A stretch of DNA of 64,000 nt from Chitinophagaceae bacterium (GTDB taxonomy: Bacteria > Bacteroidota > Bacteroidia > Chitinophagales > Chitinophagaceae), in contig JALHRP010000014.1 in NCBI GenBank assembly GCA_022841365.1, forward strand, positions 1 to 64,000. The letters are read 5' to 3'. Shown piece by piece: positions 54,786 through 63,278 of the stretch. Position 1 is the first letter of the stretch. Every line of letters begins with the position of its first letter. The translations under genes were made by a program, and so were the position numbers. Under the pieces are notes generated by a model. That model was given only the letters and a program-made list of their open reading frames with translations. It had not been told where the DNA came from and did no database searches.

Positions 54786-56114
54786 TTACTTCGCATAACT
54801 CTTCGTGTGTAAAATAAAATAGATCACTACAAATGCAGCAAGTACAGCCACACCGGTTAATGCTGCTGAAGGATCAGCAATGGCAATGCTGGTGCCCACA
54901 AATAAATAGGCAGCAATAAAAATGAGTGGCATCAACGGAAACAGTTTCATTTTATAAATACCCGTTCCATCCAGATGTTTTGTTTTTTTACGAAACCAGA
55001 AGATGGTTGCACTGCTCAGCACCATACCAAAGCAATCAAGAAAAATGGTGAAGGCTAATATTTTTTCAAACTCCTGTGCAAAAAACAAGATGATGATACA
55101 TACAGCCGCAAACACAGTTAATGAAAACGTAAGCACATTGGTTTTTTCGTTTTGTTTTGCAAAAACTTTCGGCAAGCTTCCATCGTCGCCCATGGCATAC
55201 ATCACCCGTGGATTACTCATCAACAAACCATTTACATACGCCAGTACACCTAAAAACAAAAACGCCGAAAACACAGTGGCACCGGTTGTTCCAAAGATCT
55301 TATCAATCACCACGTATGCAATTTCCCGTTCGCCTTTCATCTGTTCAAAACCCACCAGTTTATAATAACTCATGTTCACCAGTAAATACAACCCAATGAT
55401 GATGGCAATACCCATAAAAATTCCACGGGGGATATTTTTTGTGGGGTTTTGTACTTCGTTTCCAAAATTGATGGTTTGCTGATAACCGCCGTACGTAAAG
55501 GATACAGCAATTAAACTGATACCAAGACTTTTGATCCAATCCATATTGCTGAAAGTTGTTACAGCAGTTGTTGTTTGCTGCACTGCATATTTATCTGGAA
55601 AGATCAACGCAGCAATCAAGACCACGATCATTCCTATTTTAATCATCATTAAAATATTCTGCGCCATGGAGCTCATCTTTAATCCACGCAGATTAATGAA
55701 ATAAAATACAGCAATCGCCACACAACTCAGCAACGCTTTATGTATATCCGTCCACTCACCGGGAAATAATTTTAATAAATAACCGCTGCCAATTAATGCC
55801 ACTCCACTTAAACTGGCAGCATTGCTTACAAGAATTAAACAGTTAATAGCAAATGCAATGCTGGGATGATAGGCCTGTGCAAACACTTTATAATAACCAC
55901 CGGTTACAGGAAAGCGGCTGCCGATCTCCGCATACGTTAACGCACCACATAGAGCAACCAAACCGCCAATGAGCCATGCACTGAAGTAAACGGAAGGATC
56001 AATGGCATCTTTAGCACTGGTGGCAGCAGTTCTAAAAATACCCATGCCGATCACCAGACCCACAACGATCATGGTAAAAGAAAACAAATTGAGTTTATTG
56101 ACTGAGGTTTTCAT
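54786..56114 (-). CDS. APC family amino acid permease
   Basis: A 442-residue transporter with about 12 membrane helices. The first helix has GLVIGMGIFRTA, a marker of the APC superfamily, and LTYAEIGSRFPVTGGYYKVF follows. It probably imports an amino acid with sodium or protons. It lies 39 bases before the repeat region, with no operon partner in the minus direction. Substrate unknown. Confidence 0.9.
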   Translation of the reverse strand: MKTSVNKLNLFSFTMIVVGLVIGMGIFRTAATSAKDAIDPSVYFSAWLIGGLVALCGALTYAEIGSRFPVTGGYYKVFAQAYHPSIAFAINCLILVSNAASLSGVALIGSGYLLKLFPGEWTDIHKALLSCVAIAVFYFINLRGLKMSSMAQNILMMIKIGMIVVLIAALIFPDKYAVQQTTTAVTTFSNMDWIKSLGISLIAVSFTYGGYQQTINFGNEVQNPTKNIPRGIFMGIAIIIGLYLLVNMSYYKLVGFEQMKGEREIAYVVIDKIFGTTGATVFSAFLFLGVLAYVNGLLMSNPRVMYAMGDDGSLPKVFAKQNEKTNVLTFSLTVFAAVCIIILFFAQEFEKILAFTIFLDCFGMVLSSATIFWFRKKTKHLDGTGIYKMKLFPLMPLIFIAAYLFVGTSIAIADPSAALTGVAVLAAFVVIYFILHTKSYAK

Positions 56115-56265
56115 GCGTTCATTTAAAAAATCAATGTTTATCTGTTCATTCCAACAAATGAATTTTATTCATTCGTTTAACAATGCGATGAAGATAGTTT
56201 TTTCTTTCTCATCAACTTCTAAAAAAACTAAAAGCAAATCAAGATAGTATTATAACTTTATTGCA

Positions 56266-58338
56266 ATGAAGAGCCCATTACTAACGCTCCTGTCAGTTAC
56301 CTTATTCACTTTCAGCACAGCTGCACAAGACCAGCCCGACTCCACATCAAAAGAATTAAACGAAGTCATCATCAGGGCATTTGAACAGAACCGCAAACTC
56401 ATGGATGTACCTGCGGCAGTGAGTACCATTACACAAAAACAGTTGGCACGTTTCGGCAATACATCGTTGGTGCCGGCTTTGAACGCAGCGCCGGGTGTGC
56501 GTATGGAAGAACGCAGCCCCGGCAGTTATCGTTTAAATATTCGAGGCAGCTCTTTACGTTCTCCGTTTGGTGTACGTAATGTAAAAGTGTATGTAAATGA
56601 TATTCCGTTTACAGAACCCGGCGGATCAACGTATTTAAATCAATTGGGTTTTTACAATATACAATCGGTTGAAATTTTAAAAGGACCTGCTTCCAGTTTA
56701 TACGGTGCAGGCACAGGCGGTACCGTGTTGTTAAAAACATCCGGCAACGATAAACCAAATGGCGTGGGTGTTGATTATTCGTTCGGCAGTTTTGGTTTGC
56801 ACAATACAAACATCACTGCAAGAATTGGTGATGGCAACACACAACAAACCATCAGCTTCAGTAAATTAAAAAGTGATGGCTTTCGTGCATGGACCAAATT
56901 AAAACGGGATGTGTTTAGCTGGGAAACAAAAATGAACCTGAACCAGAAACAATCCTTGCAAACATTTTTGATGTATGCCGATCTCTCTTATCAAACACCC
57001 GGCGGATTAACTGCTGCTGAGTTTGCTGCCAATCCAAAACAGGCAAGACCGGCTGCCGGACCTAATCCCGGCAGTGCACAAGCCAATGCATCGGTGAATC
57101 AAAAAACATTTTTTGCGGGCATCAGTCATCTGTTTGAAATAACAAAGATTTTAAAAAACACAACTACTTTGTATGGTGCGTTTTCAAGATTCGCCAATCC
57201 AACCATCCGCAATTTTGAACGCCGGAGCGAACCACATACAGGCGGACGATCAGTTTTTTCTTACAGTCCTGCTATTGGTTTAGGCGAATTGAAATTGATT
57301 GCCGGTGCAGAGTTGCAACGTGGCTGGTATAATATCCGAGTGTACAGAAATCGTTTTGGTGTAAGCGACAGTTTGCAAACAGAAAATGAAGTAAATCCAT
57401 TTACATTGAGTGCGTTTGTGCAGGCCGATTGGAAACTGCCGCACAACTGGATCATTACTGCAGGTGTAAGCAGTAACTATAATACCATTGAAATTATTCG
57501 GTTGAATAAATTTCCGATTAGTCCGCAGAAAAGAAACTACGATAATGAACTTGCACCAAGAATTTCTATATTAAAAAAAATAGGGAACGATTTTTCAATG
57601 TATGCTTCTGTTGCCAAAGGTTTTTCCCCACCTACTTCTGCCGAAGTGTTGCCATCAACCGGTGTAATTACTACTGATCTCAATGCAGAAGAAGGTTGGA
57701 ACTATGAAGCAGGTATCCGTTACAACTGGAAAGAAAAGCTGTTTGTTGATCTCAATGGATTTTATTTTAACCTGAACAATACCATTGTACAACGCAGAGA
57801 CCAGGGCGGTGCTGATTTTTTTACCAATGCAGGATCAACCAAACAACTGGGTTTTGAATCCTATTCAAAATATAAACTCACCGACGATCCCAAAAAGTTT
57901 CTGTCGCAATCGGCCATCTGGATCAGTTATACCCGCAACGATTTTACTTATAAAGAGTTTAAACAACTTACCAATGATTTTAGTGGCAAGCAATTACCAA
58001 GCGTACCCAAAACCATTGTGGCGGCAGGGATTGATTTGTTACTACAGCCGGGAGTATATCTCAACATCACTTATACATACAACGACAAAACACCGTTGAA
58101 CGATGCCAATACTTTTTATGGTGGTGATTTTCATTTACTGGCTATGCGTCTTGGTTACAGACTTCTGTTCTTTGGTAAACTGCAGACTGAATTTTTTGTT
58201 GGGGGCGACAATCTCTTTAATGAAACTTACAGTTTAGGAAATGATATCAATGCAGCGTTCTTTCGTTATTACAATGTAGCGCCGGGGAGGAATTATTATG
58301 CGGGGGTTTCGTTGTTTCAGGTGTGTAAGAAGAAGTAG
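56266..58338 (+). CDS. TonB-dependent receptor (siderophore type)
   Basis: A 690-residue outer-membrane receptor with a signal peptide (about 1-20, TAAQ). Plug signatures are ELNEVIIRAFEQN, LNIRGSSLRSPFGVRNVKVY, VNDIPFTEPGG and VEILKGPASSLYGAGTGG. Barrel segments include FLPPTSAEVLP-like GFSPPTSAEVLP and PKTIVAAGID. The C-terminus ends GVSLFQVCKKK without a terminal Phe. Iron-siderophore uptake is the likely role by plug similarity. No transporter partners nearby. Confidence 0.85.
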   Translation: MKSPLLTLLSVTLFTFSTAAQDQPDSTSKELNEVIIRAFEQNRKLMDVPAAVSTITQKQLARFGNTSLVPALNAAPGVRMEERSPGSYRLNIRGSSLRSPFGVRNVKVYVNDIPFTEPGGSTYLNQLGFYNIQSVEILKGPASSLYGAGTGGTVLLKTSGNDKPNGVGVDYSFGSFGLHNTNITARIGDGNTQQTISFSKLKSDGFRAWTKLKRDVFSWETKMNLNQKQSLQTFLMYADLSYQTPGGLTAAEFAANPKQARPAAGPNPGSAQANASVNQKTFFAGISHLFEITKILKNTTTLYGAFSRFANPTIRNFERRSEPHTGGRSVFSYSPAIGLGELKLIAGAELQRGWYNIRVYRNRFGVSDSLQTENEVNPFTLSAFVQADWKLPHNWIITAGVSSNYNTIEIIRLNKFPISPQKRNYDNELAPRISILKKIGNDFSMYASVAKGFSPPTSAEVLPSTGVITTDLNAEEGWNYEAGIRYNWKEKLFVDLNGFYFNLNNTIVQRRDQGGADFFTNAGSTKQLGFESYSKYKLTDDPKKFLSQSAIWISYTRNDFTYKEFKQLTNDFSGKQLPSVPKTIVAAGIDLLLQPGVYLNITYTYNDKTPLNDANTFYGGDFHLLAMRLGYRLLFFGKLQTEFFVGGDNLFNETYSLGNDINAAFFRYYNVAPGRNYYAGVSLFQVCKKK

Positions 58339-58642
58339 TTGATTCTAATTTTAAAACAGTATGAAATATTAGAGATTTCTCCTTCGTCGAAATGACGAGA
58401 CTCCAAAATTTCGAAATTTCTGAGTTTACTTCATCTGTTTAAATCGTCATATCGAGGAACGAGATATCTCTTAGATCAAAGTGTGTGTTCTATGGAAAGC
58501 AATACGAAGTGAATAGTGCTGTTTGTAGTTTGCAACTATAGACAGGTTTAATTAATTAAATAGCTTTATCGTTATCAATGCCTGCGTTATCAACTCAGCA
58601 TAGTACGGATAGCTTCCCAAAATAAATCAGCAACAAAATTTA
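58339..58642. other. 304-base intergenic region after the siderophore-type receptor
   Basis: It holds the inverted-repeat element (58371-58473) and a small palindrome TAGTT-TGC-AACTA (58526-58538). I see no gene in it. The two flanking genes converge, so it needs terminators; the inverted repeats may serve as such. Confidence 0.6.
58371..58473. repeat. inverted-repeat element (MITE-like)
   Basis: Two arms of about 30 bases, 58371-58400 and 58444-58473, are inverted copies of each other (24 of 30 positions), built around GAGATTTCTCC/TCGAAATGACG. Between them are about 40 A/T-rich bases without a reading frame. Similar small intergenic inverted elements are common in this phylum. No transposase is nearby. 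Confidence 0.6.
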
Positions 58643-59380
58643 TTACCTAACCGGCGGGCAATCCCAACTGTTCTTTTTACCAAAGCGGTAGATTGCTCCA
58701 ACTGAAATACTGAAGAAATGATCTTTACGTGCAGGATTGGCGGCACGGCTAAACCCATCGAGATAATCTGTAAACGTAGTGCGGTAATTTAATTCGGCAT
58801 TCAATACAATTTGCGGCGATACAGCATAACGGATCCCTGCACCAACAGGCAACACAGGTAATAAAACAGGTGTGCGGCGTGCTATATCCTGTGCAATACG
58901 TTGCGGTAAATTTTCATTCAACCCAAAATGACCGGGATTGAAATTACTCCAGTCTCTCCTTATGCGTGTAAAGCCCAAACCTGCGCCTGCAAAGGCATAC
59001 GGCGTTATTCTGGGACCAACTTCACTCCAACCCATGGGGCTCCATACAATTTGCGGACTTAATTCTATTAGTGGTGTACGAAAATTAAAATTGCGTTGCC
59101 GGTGATAATCGGGTGTGCTGTACTTCGCATCGTTCCCGCTTAAAGAAGCCCATGTAAAATTCAAACGAACAGCTAAAGTTGAATTGAGTTTTCTTGATCC
59201 GTGTAAGATCAAACCCGGCCGGATGGTTTTCCAGGAACCAAAACGGCTGGGAGCAAGATCGCCCTGGTAAACAAATGCTCCAACGGCTGCACCCACTTCG
59301 TACTTAGAATTTTTATTTTGTGCATTTACCTGCACATACGTACAGGTGATAATAAGCATACAACTGATTATACGGATCAT
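58643..59380 (-). CDS. DUF6089-like outer-membrane beta-barrel protein
   Basis: A 245-residue protein with a signal peptide (MIRIISCMLIITCTYVQVNAQ). The mature sequence is a small barrel of strands with glycine/aromatic turns (GAAVGAFVYQGDLAPSR, LILHGSRKLNSTLAVRLNFTWAS, TPYAFAGAGLGF, FFSISVGAIYRFG). It is close to the DUF6089 family of Bacteroidota. The frame continues 20 codons upstream but without a signal. Role unknown. Confidence 0.75.
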   Translation of the reverse strand: MIRIISCMLIITCTYVQVNAQNKNSKYEVGAAVGAFVYQGDLAPSRFGSWKTIRPGLILHGSRKLNSTLAVRLNFTWASLSGNDAKYSTPDYHRQRNFNFRTPLIELSPQIVWSPMGWSEVGPRITPYAFAGAGLGFTRIRRDWSNFNPGHFGLNENLPQRIAQDIARRTPVLLPVLPVGAGIRYAVSPQIVLNAELNYRTTFTDYLDGFSRAANPARKDHFFSISVGAIYRFGKKNSWDCPPVR

Positions 59381-59567
59381 ACAAATTGAATTTAAGATTG
59401 CAATCAATGGTTCTGATAAGCAGCGTAAAGAATAGAACAAAGTGGAGATTCAAGCGGTTATTGTATTAACGGGCTGCCAAGAGCATGCGTATATGCCAAT
59501 TGTTAAATTGAAGCCAAGAGCAGCTTTTCATTGCAGTGCAATATGTGAACAATTCAACATAAACAAA

Positions 59568-59599
59568 TTTGTAACTGCACAACTGCTCCCCTACATTTG
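59568..59599 (+). promoter_or_regulatory. promoter of the cobalamin operon
   Basis: TTTG at 59568-59571, 20 bases, then TACATTTG at 59592-59599: an almost perfect Bacteroidota promoter (TTTG-N19/20-TAnnTTTG). It predicts a start near 59606, at the 5' edge of the B12 riboswitch. Confidence 0.75.
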
Positions 59600-59605
59600 C
59601 GATGT

Positions 59606-59795
59606 AACGGTTCCTGATGTTCATAGTCGGGATTAAAAGGGAAGTCCGGTGTAAATCCGGCGCTATCCCCGTAGCTGTAAAGCGAAGCCCCAACCCCTAA
59701 AGGGGAGTAAGGCAACATCTCAATCTACTTTGCCACTGAATCATATTCGGGAAGGCACATTGAGTTGGTCGTTAAGCCAGAAGACCTGCCGGTAT
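59606..59795 (+). promoter_or_regulatory. cobalamin (B12) riboswitch
   Basis: The conserved B12-aptamer segments appear in order: AAAAGGGAAGTCCGGTG..AATCCGGCGCTA, CCCCGTAGCTGTAA, GCCACTG, CGGGAAGGC and AGCCAGAAGACCTGCC. The aptamer contains a CCCCTAAAGGGG element at 59686-59713 in a variable peripheral part. Downstream, GGCAGG at 59827-59832 can pair with CCTGCC at 59785-59790, a plausible expression platform. It controls btuB-like, CWC, cobT and cobS. Another GATGTAACGG copy follows at 59834. Confidence 0.92.
59686..59713. repeat. GC-rich palindromic element inside the riboswitch
   Basis: The reverse complement (GCCTTACTCCCCTTTAGGGG... then TTGGGGCT) matches the cobT element at about 25 of 27 positions, including the GCCTTAC flank. 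It lies between the CTGTAA and GCCACTG blocks of the aptamer, a region that tolerates length change. Confidence 0.7.
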
Positions 59796-59912
59796 TATTT
59801 CATTAATCATTTGCTTTCGGGTGAAAGGCAGGAGATGTAACGGCTCACAGGCTTTTATATTTTCTATTTCTTTTTCTGGAAGCAGTCACAACAAAACCAT
59901 TTTTCAAAAAAA

Positions 59913-61847
59913 ATGAAAAAGAATTTATTTGTAGTGGCTGCCGGATTATTTTTCAGCAGTCAACTAAATGCACAGACAGACAGCAGTACAAAATCACTGG
60001 AAGAAGTGATTGTAACCGCCAATCGTTTACCACAAAAACAGGCACAAACCGGCAAAGTAATCACTGTAATTGGTCGGGATGTGTTGGAGAAAAGTGCCGG
60101 CCAAACCGTTGCACAGGTGTTAAACACTCAGGCAGGTATCACCATTAACGGAGCATTAAATAATACAGGCACGGTGCAAACAACGTATATGCGTGGAGCC
60201 AACAGCGGACGTACATTGATTTTGCTTGATGGTATTCCGGTGAGTGATCCATCACAGATCAACAATGAATTTGATTTAAACCTCTTGCTGGTGAATGATA
60301 TTGAGCGTATTGAAATTGCCCGTGGTGCACAATCTACTTTATATGGCAGTGATGCGGTTGCAGGTGTCATCAACATCATTACCACAAAAACCAATGTAAC
60401 CAAACCGTTTAATTTCAAAGGATCAGTTGTTGCAGGAAGTTTCAATACTTTTCGAGGGAGTATACAATTATATGGTAAGGCAGATAAATGGAATTACGCT
60501 GTGCGTTCTTCAACCTTCAGCAGCAAAGGATTTTCAACTGCAAAAGATACGGCCGGTAACAAAGGGTTTGATAAAGATGGCTTTCTTGGTTTAACAAACA
60601 GTGCAACGGTGGCATACCAGGCAACTGAACAACTGCAACTGCGCAGTTTTGTACAATACTATCAATACAAAACAAGTCTGGATGAAGGTGGCTTTCGTGA
60701 TGACCGTGACTTTACACAACGCAGCCGCACATTCAATACAGGTACCGGATTTCGTTTTAAAAACAAAGCGGTTGCTTTTACCGGTAACTATATGTACAGC
60801 GAGAGCTATCGGAACTTTTTAAACGACAGTACGCATGCTCCCGGTTTTTCGAAATATGCACAAGATGATTATGCCGGTAAAAATCAGTTTGTAGAATTGT
60901 TTGCAAGTATTGAGTTAGGAAAAGGCTTTACGTTATTGCAGGGAGCTGATTACCGTTACAATTCTTTTAATAATCAGTTTTTATCCATCAGTTCATTTGG
61001 CCCGTTCCGCAGCCGCTTTCGTGATACCAGCATCAGTCAGCAATCCATGTATGCATCGTTGTTATACAATGGACTGAACGAAAAACTGAATGTTGAAATC
61101 GGAGGACGTTTAAATGTACACAGCCGTTACGGAAGCAATTATACATACACATTCAATCCTTCTTATGCGCTTATAAAACAGCTTCGTGTATTTGGAAGTG
61201 TTGCAACGGGTTTTAAAGCGCCGAGTTTGTATCAATTGTATTCATCTGCAGGCAATGCTGATCTGCAGGCAGAAAAAAGCATCAACTACGAAGCAGGTTT
61301 GCAGCATACAGGAAAAAAAATACAGCAGCGTTTGGTTTATTTCTATCGTGAAATAAAAACAGGACTTGAGTTTGATTACATCAATTTCGTGTATTACAAT
61401 ATTCCTAATCAGATTGTGCGTGGTGCAGAGTATGAAGTAAGTGTAACGCCTGTAACCAACCTCAACATTACCGGTAATTACACCTATCTCAATGGAAATG
61501 ATTTTATTCAAAGCCGCACCACTACAAAAGATACGGCTTACAGTTATCTGCTTCGCCGGCCAAAGCATCATCTGAATGTGAACATTGGTTACCGGTTTAA
61601 TAACGGAATATATGTTGCATTAAATGGAAAATACCTCAGTAACCGAAATGATGTGGGTGGTTATCTCAAACCGGATGTACTGCTGAATGCTTACTTTCTT
61701 GCAGGCGCCTATGCCGAATACAAATGGAAAAATCAGCTGCGGTTTTTTATTGATGCACGAAACATCACAAACAAAAAATTCACCGACTTAAACGGGTTTA
61801 ACAGTATTCCCTTTGCTATTTATGCAGGCGCAACAATTGAACTGTAA
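59913..61847 (+). CDS. btuB: BtuB-like TonB-dependent cobalamin receptor
   Basis: A 644-residue outer-membrane receptor with a signal peptide (MKKNLFVVAAGLFFSSQLNA). The TonB box and plug are SLEEVIVTANRLP, TTYMRGANSGRTLILLDGIPV and IEIARGAQSTLYGSDAVAGVI. The barrel follows, with GFKAPSLYQLYSS and LQAEKSINYEAG. The C-terminus ends in ATIEL. The B12 riboswitch upstream and cobT and cobS downstream identify cobalamin or cobinamide as the substrate. A hairpin follows the stop. Confidence 0.9.
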   Translation: MKKNLFVVAAGLFFSSQLNAQTDSSTKSLEEVIVTANRLPQKQAQTGKVITVIGRDVLEKSAGQTVAQVLNTQAGITINGALNNTGTVQTTYMRGANSGRTLILLDGIPVSDPSQINNEFDLNLLLVNDIERIEIARGAQSTLYGSDAVAGVINIITTKTNVTKPFNFKGSVVAGSFNTFRGSIQLYGKADKWNYAVRSSTFSSKGFSTAKDTAGNKGFDKDGFLGLTNSATVAYQATEQLQLRSFVQYYQYKTSLDEGGFRDDRDFTQRSRTFNTGTGFRFKNKAVAFTGNYMYSESYRNFLNDSTHAPGFSKYAQDDYAGKNQFVELFASIELGKGFTLLQGADYRYNSFNNQFLSISSFGPFRSRFRDTSISQQSMYASLLYNGLNEKLNVEIGGRLNVHSRYGSNYTYTFNPSYALIKQLRVFGSVATGFKAPSLYQLYSSAGNADLQAEKSINYEAGLQHTGKKIQQRLVYFYREIKTGLEFDYINFVYYNIPNQIVRGAEYEVSVTPVTNLNITGNYTYLNGNDFIQSRTTTKDTAYSYLLRRPKHHLNVNIGYRFNNGIYVALNGKYLSNRNDVGGYLKPDVLLNAYFLAGAYAEYKWKNQLRFFIDARNITNKKFTDLNGFNSIPFAIYAGATIEL

Positions 61848-61855
61848 AATAAAAA

Positions 61856-61883
61856 CAACCCGCTGTTGATAACAGCGGGTTTT
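61856..61883 (+). terminator. hairpin between btuB and the CWC gene
   Basis: AACCCGCTGTT/AACAGCGGGTT (61858-61881) is followed only by TTTTCATTATG. The short T-run is directly before the ATG at 61888, so it could lower read-through or mask the ribosome site. Confidence 0.6.
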
Positions 61884-61887
61884 CATT

Positions 61888-62106
61888 ATGAGTAAACACG
61901 AAGAAAAAATATGCGACCGTTGTAAAACCGGCTTTGAATGTAAGCCCGGCGATGTAATCAATTGCCAGTGCTATGGCATTACACTGAGTACAGATGCCGA
62001 AACATATATTCAACTGCGTTACAACGATTGTCTTTGCCGCAACTGTCTGCTTCAAATACAACAAACGGATATCAACTTACTGTCGAAAAAAGATTCACAA
62101 CTATAA
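61888..62106 (+). CDS. cysteine-rich CWC family protein
   Basis: A 72-residue cytoplasmic protein with eight Cys in the CWC pattern (CDRCKTGFEC, INCQCYGI, NDCLCRNCL). The pattern suggests zinc or another metal. Similar small proteins are linked to B12 and radical SAM loci in this phylum. Here it sits between the B12 receptor and cobT, so a helper role in cobalamin handling is an inference. It starts seven bases after a hairpin. Confidence 0.8.
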   Translation: MSKHEEKICDRCKTGFECKPGDVINCQCYGITLSTDAETYIQLRYNDCLCRNCLLQIQQTDINLLSKKDSQL

Positions 62107-62118
62107 TCAACTGATTTC

Positions 62119-63159
62119 ATGACACTGCAAGAACAACTGCAACACAAAATCAACAATAAAACAAAACCATTAGGTGCGTTGGGTATGCTGGAGGATCTGG
62201 CATTGAAGATTGGTATTATTCAAAACAGTTTAACGCCTTCAATCAATAAACCACATATCGTTGTGTTTGCAGGTGATCATGGTATTGCAGCAACAGGAAA
62301 AGTAAACCCCTATCCGCAGGCGGTAACTGCACAAATGGTTTTAAATTTTGTACAGGGTGGAGCGGCCATTAATGTATTTACCAAACAAAACAACATAGGC
62401 TTAACAGTAGTTGATGCCGGTGTGAACGTTGATTTTGATGCTTCGTTGCCGATAGTACATGCAAAGATCAATCATGGTACTGAAGACTACAGTGTATCGC
62501 ATGCTATGACGATAGATGAAGTACATGCGGCAATTGAAAAAGGTGGTGCTATTGTGCAGCAAATTTTTAACAGTGGATGCAATACGATCGGCTTTGGCGA
62601 AATGGGTATTGGTAATACTTCTTCAGCAGCACTCATTATGCATCATGTATTGCAGCTTCCGTTGAATGAATGTGTAGGCAGAGGTACGGGCGCTAACGAC
62701 GAGCAGCTTCAAAAAAAATTATCTGTGCTGGAAGATGTAAGTCGTTTACATCAACTGAATAATACTGATCTCAGTCCACATGAATTACTTAGCCGCATTG
62801 GTGGTTTTGAAATAGCCATGATGGCGGGTGCGTACTTAAAAGCAGCAGAAATGAACATGGTTATTGTTGTTGATGGATTTATCAGTACAGCCGCTTTATT
62901 TGTTGCAGAAAAAATAGCATTACATGATGCTGCCTTACCCCCCTTTAGGGGATGGGGGTTAATATTCGCTCATTGTTCAGATGAAAACGGTCATCGAAAA
63001 ATGTTAGATCATCTGATAGCAAAACCAGTTTTACAATTAGGTATGCGTTTGGGTGAAGGCACAGGCGCAGCATTGGCTATTCCCTTATTGCAAAGTGCAG
63101 TTGCATTCCTGAATGAAATGGCTAGTTTTGAAACTGCGGGTGTGAGTGGTAAAGAATAA
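62119..63159 (+). CDS. cobT: nicotinate-nucleotide-dimethylbenzimidazole phosphoribosyltransferase
   Basis: A 346-residue enzyme making alpha-ribazole phosphate from dimethylbenzimidazole and NaMN for the lower ligand of B12. Family segments seen: NKTKPLGALGMLEDLALKIG, HIVVFAGDHGIAATG, FGEMGIGNTSSAAL, GRGTGANDE, ISTAALFVAEK and the catalytic MRLGEGTGAALA (Glu313). Residues 272-281 (ALPPFRGWGL) are encoded by a GC-rich palindromic element and replace the usual DY segment. The rest of the active site is intact. Confidence 0.94.
   Translation: MTLQEQLQHKINNKTKPLGALGMLEDLALKIGIIQNSLTPSINKPHIVVFAGDHGIAATGKVNPYPQAVTAQMVLNFVQGGAAINVFTKQNNIGLTVVDAGVNVDFDASLPIVHAKINHGTEDYSVSHAMTIDEVHAAIEKGGAIVQQIFNSGCNTIGFGEMGIGNTSSAALIMHHVLQLPLNECVGRGTGANDEQLQKKLSVLEDVSRLHQLNNTDLSPHELLSRIGGFEIAMMAGAYLKAAEMNMVIVVDGFISTAALFVAEKIALHDAALPPFRGWGLIFAHCSDENGHRKMLDHLIAKPVLQLGMRLGEGTGAALAIPLLQSAVAFLNEMASFETAGVSGKE
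62932..62960. repeat. GC-rich palindromic element inside cobT
   Basis: GCCTTAC-CCCCCTTTAGGGG-ATGGGGG, encoding ALPPFRGWG in frame (codons 272-280). It closely matches the reverse complement of the element in the riboswitch, 3.2 kb upstream. Confidence 0.75.
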
Positions 63160-63278
63160 TTTTTGCCGGGAAGAAAAGAAGACCGGAAGAAATCTATTAA
63201 CACGAAGTCACTTCCCGCCTTACCGTTTTGCCCGCATTTCTTTTACCAAAGCAGTTCAAACATTTAACTTGCAAGAAC

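Noticed and set aside
59442-59636. A 64-codon frame before the B12 riboswitch
   Set aside because: It overlaps the promoter and the start of the aptamer; the RNA explains the sequence better.
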